A DNA stretch of 64,000 nt from Actinernus sp. WN-2022 (GCA_030867875.1 JAOWCC010001634.1:104945321-105009320); one strand, 5' to 3'. Positions 1 to 11,187 are shown, numbered from the stretch's first letter. Program-made: numbers and translations. Notes: generated by a model not told the origin, from the letters alone.

Positions 1-566
1 ACAAGACTTTTATGTTTCATTACAATGTACATGTACCCACAAGTTTAATAGTTTTTATGTTTTCAGTAAACTTTGCAAGGTTTATTAAAACTGCTGTTGT
101 TTCAACATTATGACTCCCTCAGTGCTACAGTATGTGTGATGCCCCATTTTTCTCAAATGCAAAAATGGAGACTTCGTGATTTGTATAGTTTAAGTGTGCT
201 ATAAATGTAGGTCATACCTTCATTGACTTTTAGTTGATTATACCAGTGTTTATCAAGTGTATAAAGTGGGTTTAAGTAGATTGTTAGAACTGGACAACTG
301 GCTCTGATCCAGTGACCCTCATTTTGTAGGCGACAATGTACATGTATATTGCAGGGTTTTCTGTATTTCTTTGGACAGGAAACCAATAACTGGAAACAAG
401 CAGTTACATTTTCATAATTGTAAAAGCTGTGGTCTTCAAAAATAGACAGATCATATGAGTTGTTAGCTTTCTAGTAAAATAACAGGTGGCTATACTTTCA
501 TCCTAACATGCAGCCAGAGAAATCTGCCAGGACTGCCAGAGTTTACTCAGCATTATTATTTTTCAG

Positions 567-768
567 TACCTGGGGAGAGAGTTTCTTCCTTAGCCTTCAG
601 ACTGCTCTACTAGTCATCCTATATTTTCATTTCAACCGGAAATCTTCCCTGGCTGCTGTGTTCTGTGCATTGTATGCAGTGAGTGTGTACATCGTCACCT
701 ACATGGTCTCCGTCAGCATTCTAATACAGTTGGTGTCTCTTAATGTCCCTCTCATGGCCATTAGCAAG
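567..768 (+). CDS. MPDU1: MPDU1-like PQ-loop protein, penultimate coding exon
   Basis: This exon encodes the middle transmembrane part of a mannose-P-dolichol utilization defect 1 type protein, an ER membrane PQ-loop protein needed for use of dolichol-linked mannose and glucose donors. The translation opens at STWGESFFLSLQT, corresponding to the conserved FSSWGEALFL-type segment of MPDU1, then runs through hydrophobic helices to NVPLMAISK. The donor is AAG/GTAAGA at 768/769, phase 0. The acceptor is inferred at 565-566 after a T-rich tract. An alternative AG at 512-513 would add a polar stretch unlike the family's membrane helix there. The ATG at 508 lies upstream of the chosen acceptor and is not a start: N-terminal exons must lie left of the window. 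The next exon at 3464 continues in phase 0. I am confident of the family, less so of the 5' edge. Confidence 0.85.
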
Positions 769-951
769 GTAAGATGGTAATTATCATGTCAGGCACATTA
801 ATCTACTGGGTGGCAAACTGATAAGCAAAGTAGCCACTACTCTATACTGTATTTCCTTGATTACATCCCAGAGTGCTTATTTCCAATTTAATGGTCAGGG
901 GGGAGTGCTTAATGGAGGGTGGGCACTTAAAGTGCATATTATAATATCCAG

Positions 952-1355
952 GCTAGCAGGTAATAGTGAACAATCACGTACCAATGTTGTTGTTGGTAGG
1001 ATTATTGACCAACAACCTACTGTCTAGTACCGACAACACGCCAACAACCTACCGACAACTATGTAAATTCCACCGACAACCTACCGACAACCATATGAAA
1101 TCGGCCGACAATCTTCCAACAACCTACCGACAACCTGCCAACAGATTTTGCGCGGACAGATTTTGCGGCGACAATCTGCCGACAATCTGCCAACAACCTA
1201 CCGACAATCTACCAACAGCCTACCGACAGCCTACCGACAACCTGCCGACAGCCTACCGACAATCTACCAACAACCTGCCAACAGCCTACCGACAACCTAC
1301 TGACAACCTACCAACCCAAAATTTGGTACGTGATTGTTCACTATTACCGGCTAGC
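952..1355. mobile_element. TIR-bounded minisatellite element in MPDU1 intron
   Basis: Inverted repeats of about 33 bp (952-984, beginning GCTAGCAGGTAATAGTGAAC; 1323-1355, its near-perfect complement) enclose a degenerate array of an 11-bp unit close to ACCGACAACCT. Units vary as ACCAACAACCT, GCCGACAATCT and similar. The array is open in one frame and translates to a PTDNLPTAYRQ-type repeat, but this looks like a by-product of the array. I could not identify a clear target-site duplication. A non-autonomous DNA transposon with expanded internal repeats is the simplest reading. Confidence 0.75.
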
Positions 1356-2470
1356 ATTAGCCAGCTGTCATTTTTTTAAAGAGGTCAAAGTGGAAAACAA
1401 AATGACTGATGTAGGAAACAAATAGTTAAGCATCTGCCAGTTTTGTTTATTAAGGAAACAAACTTCAATGACATCACTTAAGTCACAAGCTAATAAAATT
1501 ATTCTAGTTCCTGTTGTTCTGTTTTAAGTCAGCGCCACTTATTAAAATATATTTCAATAAGATTGCAAGGATCAAATGTCTGACACCTGCAAAACAACTG
1601 AAAAAATAAACACATTCAGTGTTATGACTCAATTCATTTTCAACTCATTATGTACATGTAAACTCAGTGTCAGTTTTGTTGCATTGTGCCATTCTCATGC
1701 CCAACAAAGAACAATTACAAGCATAGTAAAACCAGTTCACCGGCAAGTACATGTACCATTGTCCTTAACATTGATAAAAGTTGTATTGTTAGAGATTTTT
1801 GCAATTGTCTATATACAATGTAATTACTTGAACAAAAACATAAGTGAACTGTACACCTATTTACTATAATAAAGTAAAATAAAGTCAAAGAGTATCAAAA
1901 ATATTGGTGCAACTGCAGAATACTCTACCAAAGCACTGTACATGTATATCCTTATACAATGGTCCTGTGAACTACATCTAATCTAAACCCTACACCTACA
2001 TTTAAAACAACAGTAACCCTATAACCATCAACAAAAGGTGCTTAAATAGTCACTAAATATTATTAGGCTTTTTATGGCTATATCACTGAATAAGACAGAA
2101 AAATAATACTTCTTCTTTTTTAAATTGGTAAAAAAATGTTGAACCAAATATCAATTTGAACCACAACATACACAATGTATAATTTCTATTGGCACGAAAC
2201 TGTAAAAATGTGAACAAACATTTTTTTATTATAACAGACATAAAAGCTGCAAAATAAACAAATCGTATTACCGGTAACATGACTTTAAAACAGGCTAGTG
2301 GTGTCTCAAGTAAAACATTTTTTCTAGTGTGCTGGTTTTGTAGCCTGCTTGCATGCTCTTCAATTTTATTTTACCAAGGCCTGCAAGCAGGACTGGCTCC
2401 TTTCAGTAGTGAAAATAAAGATTTCTCCTAATTTTCAATAAAAAAAAACTTTTATATTGATCTAAATCAT

Positions 2471-2526
2471 TAGCCCCCTCTGCAGGCATTTCTTCAAAAA
2501 TTAGAAATGTCTGCAGAGGAGGCTAA
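2471..2526. repeat. Short hairpin
   Basis: Complementary arms TAGCCCCCTCTGCAGGCATT and AATGTCTGCAGAGGAGGCTA face each other across about 15 bases. This is probably a MITE remnant. Confidence 0.7.
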
Positions 2527-2812
2527 TAAATCAGTATACATGTGATATTTATAAAATGAGTGGCTGTTATATCCGGCATATAAAGATCCGAGCCACAGGC
2601 TTAATATAACATGGACAACAACGTGCGACAATGCTTACCTCTGTTATGCAGAACACCTGGTTATCACTTAATTTATCTTAATGAGTAGACGTTTTAGTGA
2701 ACGGTTTATCAATTTTGAACATTGAAGCTTAATGCTGTTTTTTTTATTGCTGTAAGGACTTTCATAAGCCAATCTGGACATTTTAATTGAGTGATGTAAC
2801 TTGTTAATTCAG

Positions 2813-2858
2813 TATTTATTTATTTATTTATTATTTGTTTGTTTGTTTATTTATTTAT
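2813..2858. repeat. Simple repeat (ATTT/GTTT)n
   Basis: Tetranucleotide run of TATT units interrupted by GTTT units. Confidence 0.9.
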
Positions 2859-3463
2859 CCTTTCTCATTGTGTTTGTTCTGTGCTTCATCCTGGTCAAAA
2901 TTGTACTAATTAATTCATGTGAGCCCCCACAATGAGCTTAGAGCTCTTGGGGCAAATGTAAAGCCCAAGTATTGTTTAAATTAAAAATCATATACTAGTA
3001 TATTATACAAGTATGTGGATACAAATTTTATAAATGACTTCTAAAACTTTTAAGTATGTAGAATCAAACTAAATAGAAGATTGTACTTTTTATGTACGAG
3101 TTTTAATCAATAAGAAAATGTTCCCTAAGTAGTTGTTGCCTTTGTGCATGTACGTCTCATTCAGTAGTGGTCAGTATAGTATTCTACTAGGAGCCATGTG
3201 CTAAATAAGAGAGATAACAGCTCTTAAAAAAATAATTAGTATTTAATTTGGTAACCAGCAGAATTAGAGTTTGGTGCTATCATTGATGAGACAGTCTGCA
3301 AGCATCACTACAGGAGGTTTAATATAGTTGACATTTCACCTTGGGTAGGGCAGGTCAATGATCGGTTGTGAGACCTCACTCATACAGACACTGGCAGTGT
3401 TTTAATGGATACAGCACTGATTAATCAATATATATTAATAATAATGATTATTATTATTCACAG

Positions 3464-3697
3464 TTGCTTCAGATAGTAGCTAACTTCCGCAATGGCCACA
3501 CTGGCCAGCTGTCGTTCCTGATGGTGTTCCTGTTGTTTGTGGGGGCCATAGCACGTATCTTTACCACCATCCAAGAGACAGGCGATACCATCATGTTAGC
3601 CACATTCTCCATGACCACCGTCTTCAATGGCATATTAGTGGCACAGGTCCTGTATTACTGGAATGTCAAGGTCGATCTCAGCAAGAAGAGGGATTAG
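3464..3697 (+). CDS. MPDU1: MPDU1-like PQ-loop protein, last coding exon
   Basis: Begins directly after the acceptor CAG at 3461-3463 with LLQIVANFRNGHTGQLS and ends with the stop TAG at 3695-3697. NxRNGHTGQLS, the hydrophobic VFLLFVGAIARIFT, the strongly conserved TIQETGD and the final AQVLYYWN are the C-terminal MPDU1 signature. These form the second PQ-loop repeat and last helices of this ER protein. The tail ends in lysine and arginine (LSKKRD), consistent with a cytosolic C-terminus. No stops or frameshifts, so the gene appears functional. No obvious AATAAA lies just downstream. The fibrinogen-like gene on the other strand converges on it from the right. Confidence 0.93.
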   Translation: MLQIVANFRNGHTGQLSFLMVFLLFVGAIARIFTTIQETGDTIMLATFSMTTVFNGILVAQVLYYWNVKVDLSKKRD

Positions 3698-3927
3698 TGG
3701 AGGAACAAATGCATAGATCACTTCACACGCAAAGGGGCATGCTGGGTTATCAGGACTAACATGGCAGGAAATACAGTGTTTGTATGAGAATCTATCTAAA
3801 ATAATTTAGATAGTATGCACGTTCTGATTGGCTGATATTTTCATTAGCCTGTGCAAACATGGAAATGATGTCACACAATAAGACAAACACTATAAGTGCT
3901 TCTTTTATTAGAATAATTGTTTTATTA

Positions 3928-4122
3928 AAGAATGAAACAGATTTTCCGTGATTGCACAGGCTCATACAGTACAAACCTCGGTAAGTTTGGAATTATTCTC
4001 GAGCAGGTACAAACACTCGACCTGCGGTCTTGTGTTTGTTCTTCCCGTCGATTTCTCCCAAACTTACATGTACCTCAGTTTGCATGAGCCTGTGCAAACA
4101 TAGAAGATCTGTTTCATTTCTT
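3928..4122. mobile_element. Palindromic MITE-like repeat
   Basis: Long imperfect palindrome. AAGAATGAAACAGATTTTCC at the left is complementary to the sequence ending CTGTTTCATTTCTT at the right, and inner arms around CAAACCTCGGTAAGTTTGG also pair. A further AGCCTGTGCAAACATGGA copy at about 3845 suggests partial duplication of the outer arm. Confidence 0.75.
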
Positions 4123-4291
4123 AAATGTCTGTCTGTTTGCTCATGTTTTCTTGACTGATCATTCATAATTTCTTATATAATTGACTACACTTGGGGGTCC
4201 CAGACTCGATTAGTTTTACTTTAAAGCTACTTCTGGCATCCCAGTACTCTATTTTAGTCAATTTTAGTGAACGTTGTAGAACAATTTATTA

Positions 4292-4433
4292 AGAATGTGA
4301 TGTAAAGTGGTAAGCTGTAGTGCACGCCCTAGGAGGGAAAGAGAAAAATCTCTGGGTAAGCTGTAGTGCACGCCCTAGGAGAGAAAGAGAAAAATCTCTT
4401 CGCACTACAGCTTACCACTTTACATCACATTCT
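4292..4433. repeat. Palindrome with internal tandem duplication
   Basis: The segment beginning AGAATGTGATGTAAAGTGGT pairs with the complementary right end. The left arm contains two copies of a unit of about 50 bases that starts GTAAGCTGTAGTGCACGCCC and ends in AAATCTCT. Confidence 0.8.
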
Positions 4434-4684
4434 TTACACTTACTAGTGCTACGCGGCAAACATGATTTGATATCATAACTACATGAACAATTTATTATTT
4501 TGTTTACAGAGTGTAAATAAATAGTTGTAGTTGTTTATATATATAATGTTGATTCTTTTCCCAAATATATTGAGTTGTGGGGTGGTTATGTTCCCGAAGC
4601 ATAATTAATTATATTTAAACTCGAACATTTTGTATCTATACATATGTTGAAACAGCTCTATTACGATACACACTAATATATCCC

Positions 4685-5030
4685 TACCAGGAGCCCATTA
4701 CCAGGAGCGTCCATCCTCCCCACTGTGTCTGTACCCCAGCACAGAGGTAGATGAGGCTATTTTTAGCATTGTGTTTCGCGCGAAAAAGAACAAAGGTAGG
4801 CTATTCTTAGCCAATCAGATAGCTAACGTCACTTCTCATTATCATTCTTCTCACTTTCAACGCGGGAATTCGAATTGCTGGTTTTCACTCAACCCCAGAG
4901 ATTCAAAAGTTGGTGCCCCAACAAAAGAAGGTAACGAGGGATCTATTGTTTAAGGGCAGCAACATGGCGGCAACCTCTTTTCGCGGGAATTTCGAATCTA
5001 AAAATAGCCTCATCTACCTCTGTGCTGGGG
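4685..5030. mobile_element. MITE with TACCAGGAG ends, right terminus missing
   Basis: Inner inverted arms CCCCAGCACAGAGGTAGATG (4734 on) and the complement ending at 5030 enclose about 230 bases. The left end carries TACCAGGAGCCCATTACCAG, which recurs as inverted ends of the element at 23231-23538. Here the matching right end is absent, so the copy is truncated. Confidence 0.65.
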
Positions 5031-5035
5031 ATCCA

Positions 5036-5240
5036 ATTTTTATGTTATTTTATTAAATTCTAGGTTTCTCTTAGTCATTTTGTGCAATTAAAATCAATAT
5101 CGAGAGCGCGAACATTGTTTTTCATATCGAATTCAGGCATAATTGCCAAAATCAGGCAACAATTTTTGTGCCGTTAAAGAAATGGTAATCACATGCATGA
5201 CGTCACTAGGTCTGTACATTTATATTCACAAAGCCGATGA
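5036..5240. mobile_element. Half copy of TTAA-type MITE
   Basis: About 200 bases match the left part of the complete element at 38438-38978 (for example AAATTCTAGGTTTCTCTTAG). It abuts a LINE relic with no gap, so an open frame crossing 5143-5376 is a chimera of MITE and reverse-transcriptase tail, not a gene. Confidence 0.65.
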
Positions 5241-5367
5241 AAGGCTTACATTTGAGAACCACATTGAGAAAATTTGCAAAAAAGCGAATGCGGGCATTGG
5301 TGCCATAAAGCGAATTAAACCGTTCGTCCCCATCGATTCACTTGAAGCAATATGTAGAGCCCTAATT

Positions 5368-5502
5368 GAGCCCTGATTTTTGGCTCAGCTTAGTTTAGCT
5401 TTGTAGTTATTCTGAGCCTACCAGTACCAATTATTTAGCATTTCATTCTTCCAGTTAACCTGTAGTTATTATTAATTCCAGTAGGAAATAAAAAAATTGT
5501 TG
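5368..5502. mobile_element. Small insert in LINE relic, TAATT duplication
   Basis: The reading frame of the LINE relic resumes across this segment if one TAATT copy is removed, so it is a clean insertion with a probable 5-bp TSD. It ends in an A-rich stretch (AAATAAAAAAATTG), suggesting a short retroposon, but no A or B box is evident. Confidence 0.55.
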
Positions 5503-5742
5503 TAATTCAACCTTACTTTGACTATTGTTCCCCATTATGGGATACCTGTGGAAAGGTTCTTAAAGACAAATTACAAAAAGTCCAATCCCGAGCTGCAAGA
5601 GTCATAACTTGTACAAATTATGACACCTGATCAGCTGAGGTACTTGATTCTTTAGAATGGAAAACTCTCCAAGTAAGGCGCATACAAACCAAGTCAATAT
5701 TAATGTATAAAACTCTCAACGAACAATCCGCACCCTACTTAA

Positions 5743-5936
5743 AGTAAGATCAGGAATCGACCCAGTCTTTTTCTTACATGGTCATGGGTCAGGAAAGGTC
5801 AAATTTTCACCATTTCAAACAAGCATAGAACATAGAGTATTCTCTGTAATCCAAAATGTTCTTCGCAGAAGTACTCAAACACTTTCAAAGTTTCATATAC
5901 CGGTATATAGAAATTGCAAAAGGGTTTAGGGGCACT
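5743..5936. mobile_element. TTAA-flanked MITE (piggyBac-type target) in LINE relic
   Basis: Bounded by TTAA at 5739-5742 and 5937-5940, with ends AGT and ACT. Removing it with one TTAA restores the frame reading APYL-RNYFTK in the host LINE relic. The interior matches the larger element at 45664-46216, for example GGTCATGGGTCAGGAAAGGT. This copy has lost most of the left arm. Confidence 0.85.
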
Positions 5937-6379
5937 TTAAGAAATTATTTTACCAAAATTAGTGATAGTAACAAATATTATCAACTAAGAAACTCCGAGA
6001 CTGATCTAACACTTCCAAAGCCGCAAACAAATTTTCTCAAGCGCAGCTTTACTAGATACAATGGTGCTTTGCTATGGAACAGTCTACTAGATGAGACAGT
6101 TCGTTACGGCAATTTAAAAGCCGATGCTGATACTGAGTTATGCTGATAGCAATTTGTTATTTTATATGTATCTTCTAATTTAAAATGTACATAACTTAGT
6201 TTTAATTTCTTTTCTTTTGTACCTGTAACAATATTTTTATACGTCCCACGTGGAAATCAGCGTATTGTAAGTTGTCAGTGGCTAGCGTATCAAAATAAAA
6301 GTTTGTATGTATTCATGCTCTGTAGGCAAATTCTCTCTCATTCGCTTCTAGAGTCGATGTCGCTCGTAAAACGCACATG

Positions 6380-7690
6380 GTTGGGAACATCCCCATGTGT
6401 GGAATTCTACAGGGAACCCCACCCTTCGTTGGCTCCTCCGGAATTGGTAGTTAACCCCCCGCTCTCATGCTACCGAATTCGTGAGTGTGTTAAATTTTCT
6501 GATTTTGTTACCGTTACAATCCTCCAGTGGGGGTATCCTCAGGAGTACTTGCCGTGTGTGGGAGGTTGGCTCTAGCCCTCTCCCATTTAGTCTTACCTCT
6601 CACAGCAGAACCATCCAAGCCTCGTCTCTGTCATGATGAGCGATACCTGAACTTGTGGTTAGGGACCTTCCATTCAAGCTGGATCACTTGTCCGATTGGC
6701 CTAGATATGTCCTTTATGATAAGAACTGGTACCAACACGTTCGTCTTCACCCGTCGTCAGAAACCTATTTCCGACTGGAGTGGGTTGGTTTCTATTTCGT
6801 GTTCCGCACCTTACCCTTAGGCTGAAACGGCTAGTGCGTTTATCTATCATAATCTGGGCCTCGCCGTTTCAAGCGCAGCACGAATCCCAGTACATTGATG
6901 ACCGCTACGTTGGACAACCTTTTTCACCACCCGCGCATTGTGCTCCGCTCCCTAGTATGCAGCAAGCCGAGGCTGCAGCTTATATAATGTGTTCTATCCT
7001 CATAGAGGCAGGATATTTCATCAGTATTACCAAGTCCCAGTGCGTCCCCTCGACGTGTGTTCGCTTCTTGGGCTTCCTATGTGATTCTGCGCGCCAGGCT
7101 TTCCTCGTCCCTCAGGATAAGAAAGCCAAGTTTAAAGGCCCAGTGCAGACCTTGATTCTTTGCGCGCCGCGTACCTCAAATCCGCCATTTGTCGCAGTTG
7201 AAAATTCGAAGTTTTACGAGACAAGATAATAAAAGCCTCCATTTGAAGCGAAACAAAGCAGAACATGCGCGCAAAGCATCCAGGTCCGTACTGTGCCTTT
7301 AAGGCAATGCGGGAAGATATCTTGTCATCTGCTGTTGTTACCCTTAAGCGCTTTGCAGGGAAAGTAATCTCCTTTAGTCTGGCTATCCCGGGATGCCAGT
7401 AATACGTCCGTGAGGTTTTTAAAGAGTGTCTCGCATATCATTCGGTCCTCCAAAACGCGGAGACGATGGGGGTGACACTCCCCACAGTTTCAGGGTGGGT
7501 TTGTCTAATACTCTCGGGTTGCTGAGCTGTTCGCAAGAGGATATAGCTCATTACGTGGGATGGAGAAACGAGCAAATCGCAAAGCATTATACCAGCATGT
7601 CGAATACAACCGGTACCCTCTCCATCTTGGAGGGGCATTCTTCCGGTCTCCCACCCCGAGAATCTTCAGCCTGTTGGTTACAATTAATGC
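6380..7690 (+). pseudogene. Decayed DIRS-type retroelement (RT, RNase H edge, tyrosine recombinase)
   Basis: Fragments in several frames read as a DIRS-order polyprotein. 6590-6700 gives PLTAEPSKPRLCHDERYLNLW. Later frames give the EWxGFYFVFRTLP-type segment and QYIDDRYVG (RT motif with the catalytic DD near 6895). Then come AAAYIMCSILIEAGYF and CVRFLGFLCDS, and the GKVISFSLAIPGCQ-type region near 7360. An abrupt junction leads to a tyrosine-recombinase C-terminus at about 7450-7640. There the HSFR box (HxxR), HYVGW and the nucleophile region KHYTSM are visible. At least six frameshifts or stops and a deletion between RNase H and recombinase make it dead. It is unlike the DIRS element at 32.7-35.6 kb in sequence, so it is a separate family. 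Confidence 0.8.
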
Positions 7691-7699
7691 CATAACATT

Positions 7700-8181
7700 T
7701 CATGAGTTGCTTGTAGAACTATTCTCACTGCATATATAATTAGCGCATCACGCATATTCTGTTCAACTCTTCGAATTCCACCGTCGTAAGGTTATGATAG
7801 GCCGGAATGATGCTTTGCGGCCCTCTGCTTCATATACCTCAACCTGGCTTGTTTCTTTATCAGTTTGCCGGCGATCCGTGTGGGGTAGATTTTCGCCCCG
7901 CCCTCCTCCCCTAGTCTCGGTTGACGGAGCGATTATCTGTATACCTGTTGCCACAGCAGTGGAGAAGAGTCTGAAATGGTTACAAACAGCTGGGCAAGGT
8001 GTCTTCTCCAATCTCCCAAGAGCCTATATCCATTCATATCCTATTAAGAAAACCGTGTCGGGAAATTGTAAAATTATCGTTATTTTTCGTTTTACGGCCA
8101 TTTCCGTGAGTCTATTCGGCTTTTAGTAGTTCGACTGAAGTAGTAAAAATTAGATAACTTTAGAACTATTTGGAATATCAA
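7700..8181. other. Unassigned sequence, possibly DIRS 3' end
   Basis: Open frames exist on both strands at 7763-8126 but show no recognisable domain. The segment AAAACCGTGTCGGG near 8050 recurs near 8453, indicating an old local duplication. Confidence 0.3.
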
Positions 8182-9782
8182 GGTTACCGGATACCTTCAT
8201 GGTGCGTTTCCAGTCTAAATTACGTAGAGCCTCGAGGAAACATCGTAGATAAATCATCCATGTATCACTTTCAAGCTTATAAAATTGGCTACAAGAATAC
8301 ATAAAAAGTTTTGAGTTCTTTGAAAATCTCGAATTTTCCGCGATCCCGTTTCTCCGATCTAGTGAGATGGCTTTCAGAAGCTCCGACTCCGAAAATATTT
8401 TAAAGTTTTAAATTCTGTTTGCTTTGTCGCATTTCAGAGGAATCGTATCACAAAACCGTGTCGGGGAATTTCAAATTCGATTTAGTTCAAAAGTTATCAT
8501 GCTCTTCGTGAAAAGGCGAAAACATAGTCCGAGTAGATATGCGATAAACGTCGGCAATTTGACACCATTTTGCAGCTTCGAAATCAATTGACATTTTGTG
8601 AAAATTTCACACAAATCGAATAAATTCCTCTTGAGCGGGAGCTTTTTTAAAGCTCTATTTTGGTTGAAAATCGAAAGCGTAGAAAATAGCACTACAAAAG
8701 AATTAGCCGTCTGTCGTGCGTGAATCTGAAGCCCCGCCTCTCCAACAATTAGCGAGCTCTTGGCCACTCATTTCTCGTCACAGTTCCACTATATGTCAAG
8801 ATTTCCCGCCAATGTCGATTTCCGATCAAATCTACGCGCCGCATATATCTTAATATAGCCCAAAAAATAGTTGCCTTGTGAATCCCATTGAAGGCTTGGA
8901 CATACTTCTGGTGACACATCGTTCTTTATGCGCAGGGTCGAAACTCCTTAGTCCTTCCTTTGCAGCTCTCTGATCGCCGCTTCGCGGCTCTTTCTCCACG
9001 GCTGTTCTCTCTCTAGAAAACCTCTGGGACCAGGGTAGTTGTTCTAGTTCTCTTGTGTGACTTGAAAAATGGGAAAGACGAAAAGACCTCGAGGGACAAA
9101 GCCAAGGTGAACACTTCGAGACGCCTTGAATGCCAGCATAGTTAGTAGAGGAGCAGCGATTTGCAGGCGTCTGAAGCAGCACGGCAATCCAATCGTTTCA
9201 AGCGATTCAGAGTCACCGTCAGACTTTACGTTTCCATCTAAGCTTTCTTGGCCCGGGTTTATTGGAAACAAATATTCTCTCGGCTGGCTCCTATCAATTC
9301 TTCTTTTATTATGTTCAGATGTGGACCACTCGGCACTCTGTCTAAAAGTGAAAATACGAACCCTTGTCGGGTTTTGCGAGGACTTCTATTTAGCTATTTG
9401 GCTCGTCGTATGCATTGTTTGGCCATGTTTCTTTGTTTTCCAAGCTAAGGGCACCTGCTTGCTTTTTGGAAGACAAGGCCAACAACCGATGGAATTATGG
9501 AATCGTGTGTGGAAAAACTTTTCTAAATAAACGTAAACATGAATTAAATATTTAATATGCGCCAGCTTTCCCCACACCGTCGTTACGGGCGAGTAAGCAC
9601 TTGCTGTGTTTATTGCTCTGCTGTCAATCAAACAGTACATTTTACTTCCGATTAAAAACTTCCTTTTTTTTGAACGGAGTTTTTGGTATATGATAAACTA
9701 CTACTTTTACTAAACTACTACTACATTTCTATGCGAAAAAAATGTTTTCCCATCTTTTTCGTTTTGAAGGTATCCGGTAACC
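8182..9782. mobile_element. Putative DNA transposon with 18-bp TIRs
   Basis: GGTTACCGGATACCTTCA at 8182-8199 is repeated as its exact complement at 9765-9782, 1.6 kb apart. No transposase is recognisable. Open frames inside (9126-9530 and both strands of 8850-9270) have no family signature and may be chance. I found no target-site duplication, so the borders could be a coincidence of an older inverted pair. Confidence 0.5.
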
Positions 9783-9795
9783 CTTCCGGTTGTAG

Positions 9796-9957
9796 GAGGC
9801 CTTCACCTCTCAAAACCTTGCATTTTATTGGACCCCATTTGGACTGCACTGACAAAGAATTCTATTGTTTTAGGGTTAGGGTTTGTATTGTTTCAGGGTT
9901 AGGCATTGTTTGGATAGCCAGTACTATTCCAGGTTCCGAGGAGGTGAAGGCCGCCCC
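9796..9957. repeat. Inverted repeat
   Basis: GGAGGCCTTCACCTC pairs with GAGGTGAAGGCC near 9940-9951. GGGTTAGGGTTTG and AGGGTTAGGC occur in the loop, telomere-like but only one or two units. Confidence 0.6.
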
Positions 9958-10129
9958 TCCGGTTGTCCTAAGGTGAAAATGAAATAAATTCCTAAAATTT
10001 CCGCGGCGCTTTAGCTTTTTGAACTGGAACGCTAAGTTGGGAAATCAGGGGCGCCAGAAATTGTTTTTTTTATAGAAACCAAAATATAAATAATAATGTA
10101 GTCTTGTACAGTTTTCTAATATAGATACG

Positions 10130-10440
10130 ATAGTACGCGCGCTGATTGGCTAAAAGCCATGTTTTATCAGAGTATATAACGTGGTTTGCCGTGTTTTATT
10201 GTTTTCAACTGGCGGTTTCCTTTCATCGCGCGCGTAAATCTATATTATGAAACAGATAAAGAAGCCTTAAATCCATGTTTTATACTATCATAAAACACTC
10301 GTCATTTGAGAACACTCGAGAAATGTTGAAAGCACGCGCCTTTGGCTTGTGCTTTTACATTTCTCTCGTGTTCTCAAATGACCATCGTGTTTTATGATAG
10401 TGATAGTAGGCTTCTTTATTTGTTAAATATAAGATTTACA
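10130..10440. mobile_element. Palindromic MITE
   Basis: Contains a hairpin whose arms read CATGTTTTATACTATCATAA and its complement near 10390-10415. The upstream stretch CGCGCGCTGATTGGCTAAAA recurs, inverted, at the end of the element at 45.6-46.4 kb. Two copies in the window support a transposable family. Confidence 0.75.
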
Positions 10441-10830
10441 ATGATATATAGTTTATGTATGTGCGATTAATAGATGGAGAGCAATGATTTGTTTTCCTGA
10501 AACGTACCCTGAAGGTCTACAGTAACCTTGAGACAAGTCGTACGTACTTAACCAATTGCTTGAAGACTTCCAAAATCCTAAGGAAAAGGAGCGAAATAAA
10601 GGAGGTGTTCTGGGGTCTCCTCGTTCTTATTGCAAAAAGGACAAAGTGAAGAGGAAACCAGACGTATTTTATATGAGGTTATTCGTATACAGAATACAGT
10701 TGAGGAGTTTGTACTGGAATGCGTGAGTTTTCGTATCTAATGCGACCTTAAATGCTAAACTGTATATATGTTCTCAATTTAAACTTAGATGTGAATATTT
10801 AATTGTCAGTTTTTCTTTTGCTGTCGAATA

Positions 10831-11072
10831 GTCCAGATTACCGCTGAATGCAATGACTACAGACGCATGTACGCAGGCTTAGTCTCAGTCTGAAGTTAAA
10901 CATTCATAAATACCAGCGAGAAGGTGGGCTATTCACAACACTGTATTGTTGTAGTTTCACGTTTTGCACCTCGCTGGTATTAAGAATGTTTAACTTCAGA
11001 ATGAGGCTAATCCTGCGTACATGCGTCTGTAGTCATTGCATTCAGCGGTAATTTTCGAATACGAAACTGGAC
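10831..11072. mobile_element. Palindromic MITE copy A, TA target duplication
   Basis: Ends GTCCAG and CTGGAC, flanked by TA at 10829-10830 and 11073-11074. Arms contain TTACCGCTGAATGCAATGAC and GAAGTTAAACATTCATAAAT and their complements. Matches copy B at 12170-12431. TA duplication is typical of Tc1/mariner-type MITEs, but no transposase was seen. Confidence 0.85.
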
Positions 11073-11187
11073 TACTATTTGTTCATTTTTACAATTTCTT
11101 TATAAAGGCGTTTAGACGAAAGAGACGACACAGCGTTTCTTTCTTTATCAACGAAGACATAAAATAACAAATCAAACGTAACACTAT

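Larger units (their letters stand above)
769..3463 (+). other. MPDU1-like intron
   Basis: GT at 769-770 and AG at 3462-3463 (TTATTATTCACAG) bound a 2.7 kb intron joining two exons in phase 0. It holds a TIR-flanked minisatellite (952-1355), a small hairpin (about 2471-2526) and an ATTT/GTTT run (2813-2858). Elsewhere (1380-2460, 2530-2810 and 2860-3460) I see only AT-rich sequence, apart from a short dispersed motif near 3345-3395 that recurs near 11715 and 22010. Confidence 0.8.
5237..6146 (+). pseudogene. LINE reverse-transcriptase C-terminus, twice interrupted
   Basis: Conceptual translation shows the region downstream of the RT core common to CR1/L2/jockey-type LINEs: LTFENHIEKICKKANAGIG, then PYFDYCSPLWD with QSRAARVIT, then NYFTKISDSNKYYQLRNS and RYNGALLWNSL. 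The YxDD core is not present, as usual for a 5'-truncated copy. Two inserts split it. A segment of about 135 bases is flanked by TAATT (5363-5367 and 5503-5507), and a 194-base MITE is flanked by TTAA (5739-5742 and 5937-5940). Stops also occur, such as in the TNYDT region. Non-functional. Confidence 0.85.

Noticed and set aside
966..1379. Long open frame with PTDNLPTAYRQ-type repeats that might be a repetitive protein
   Set aside because: It is a translation of the minisatellite inside TIRs within an intron. The unit length and TIR borders explain it, and it runs into the TIR at both ends.
5143..5376. Open frame starting MPKSGNNFCAV as a gene
   Set aside because: It is a junction of a MITE half copy with a LINE tail. 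The same MITE sequence at 38.6 kb has no LINE attached.
8850..9530. Open frames on both strands near 9.1 kb, one hydrophobic on the plus strand
   Set aside because: No recognisable domain, overlapping frames on both strands, and location inside a TIR-bounded region.
9880..9910. Telomere-like TTAGGG units
   Set aside because: Only one or two units occur within a palindromic repeat, too few for an interstitial telomere.
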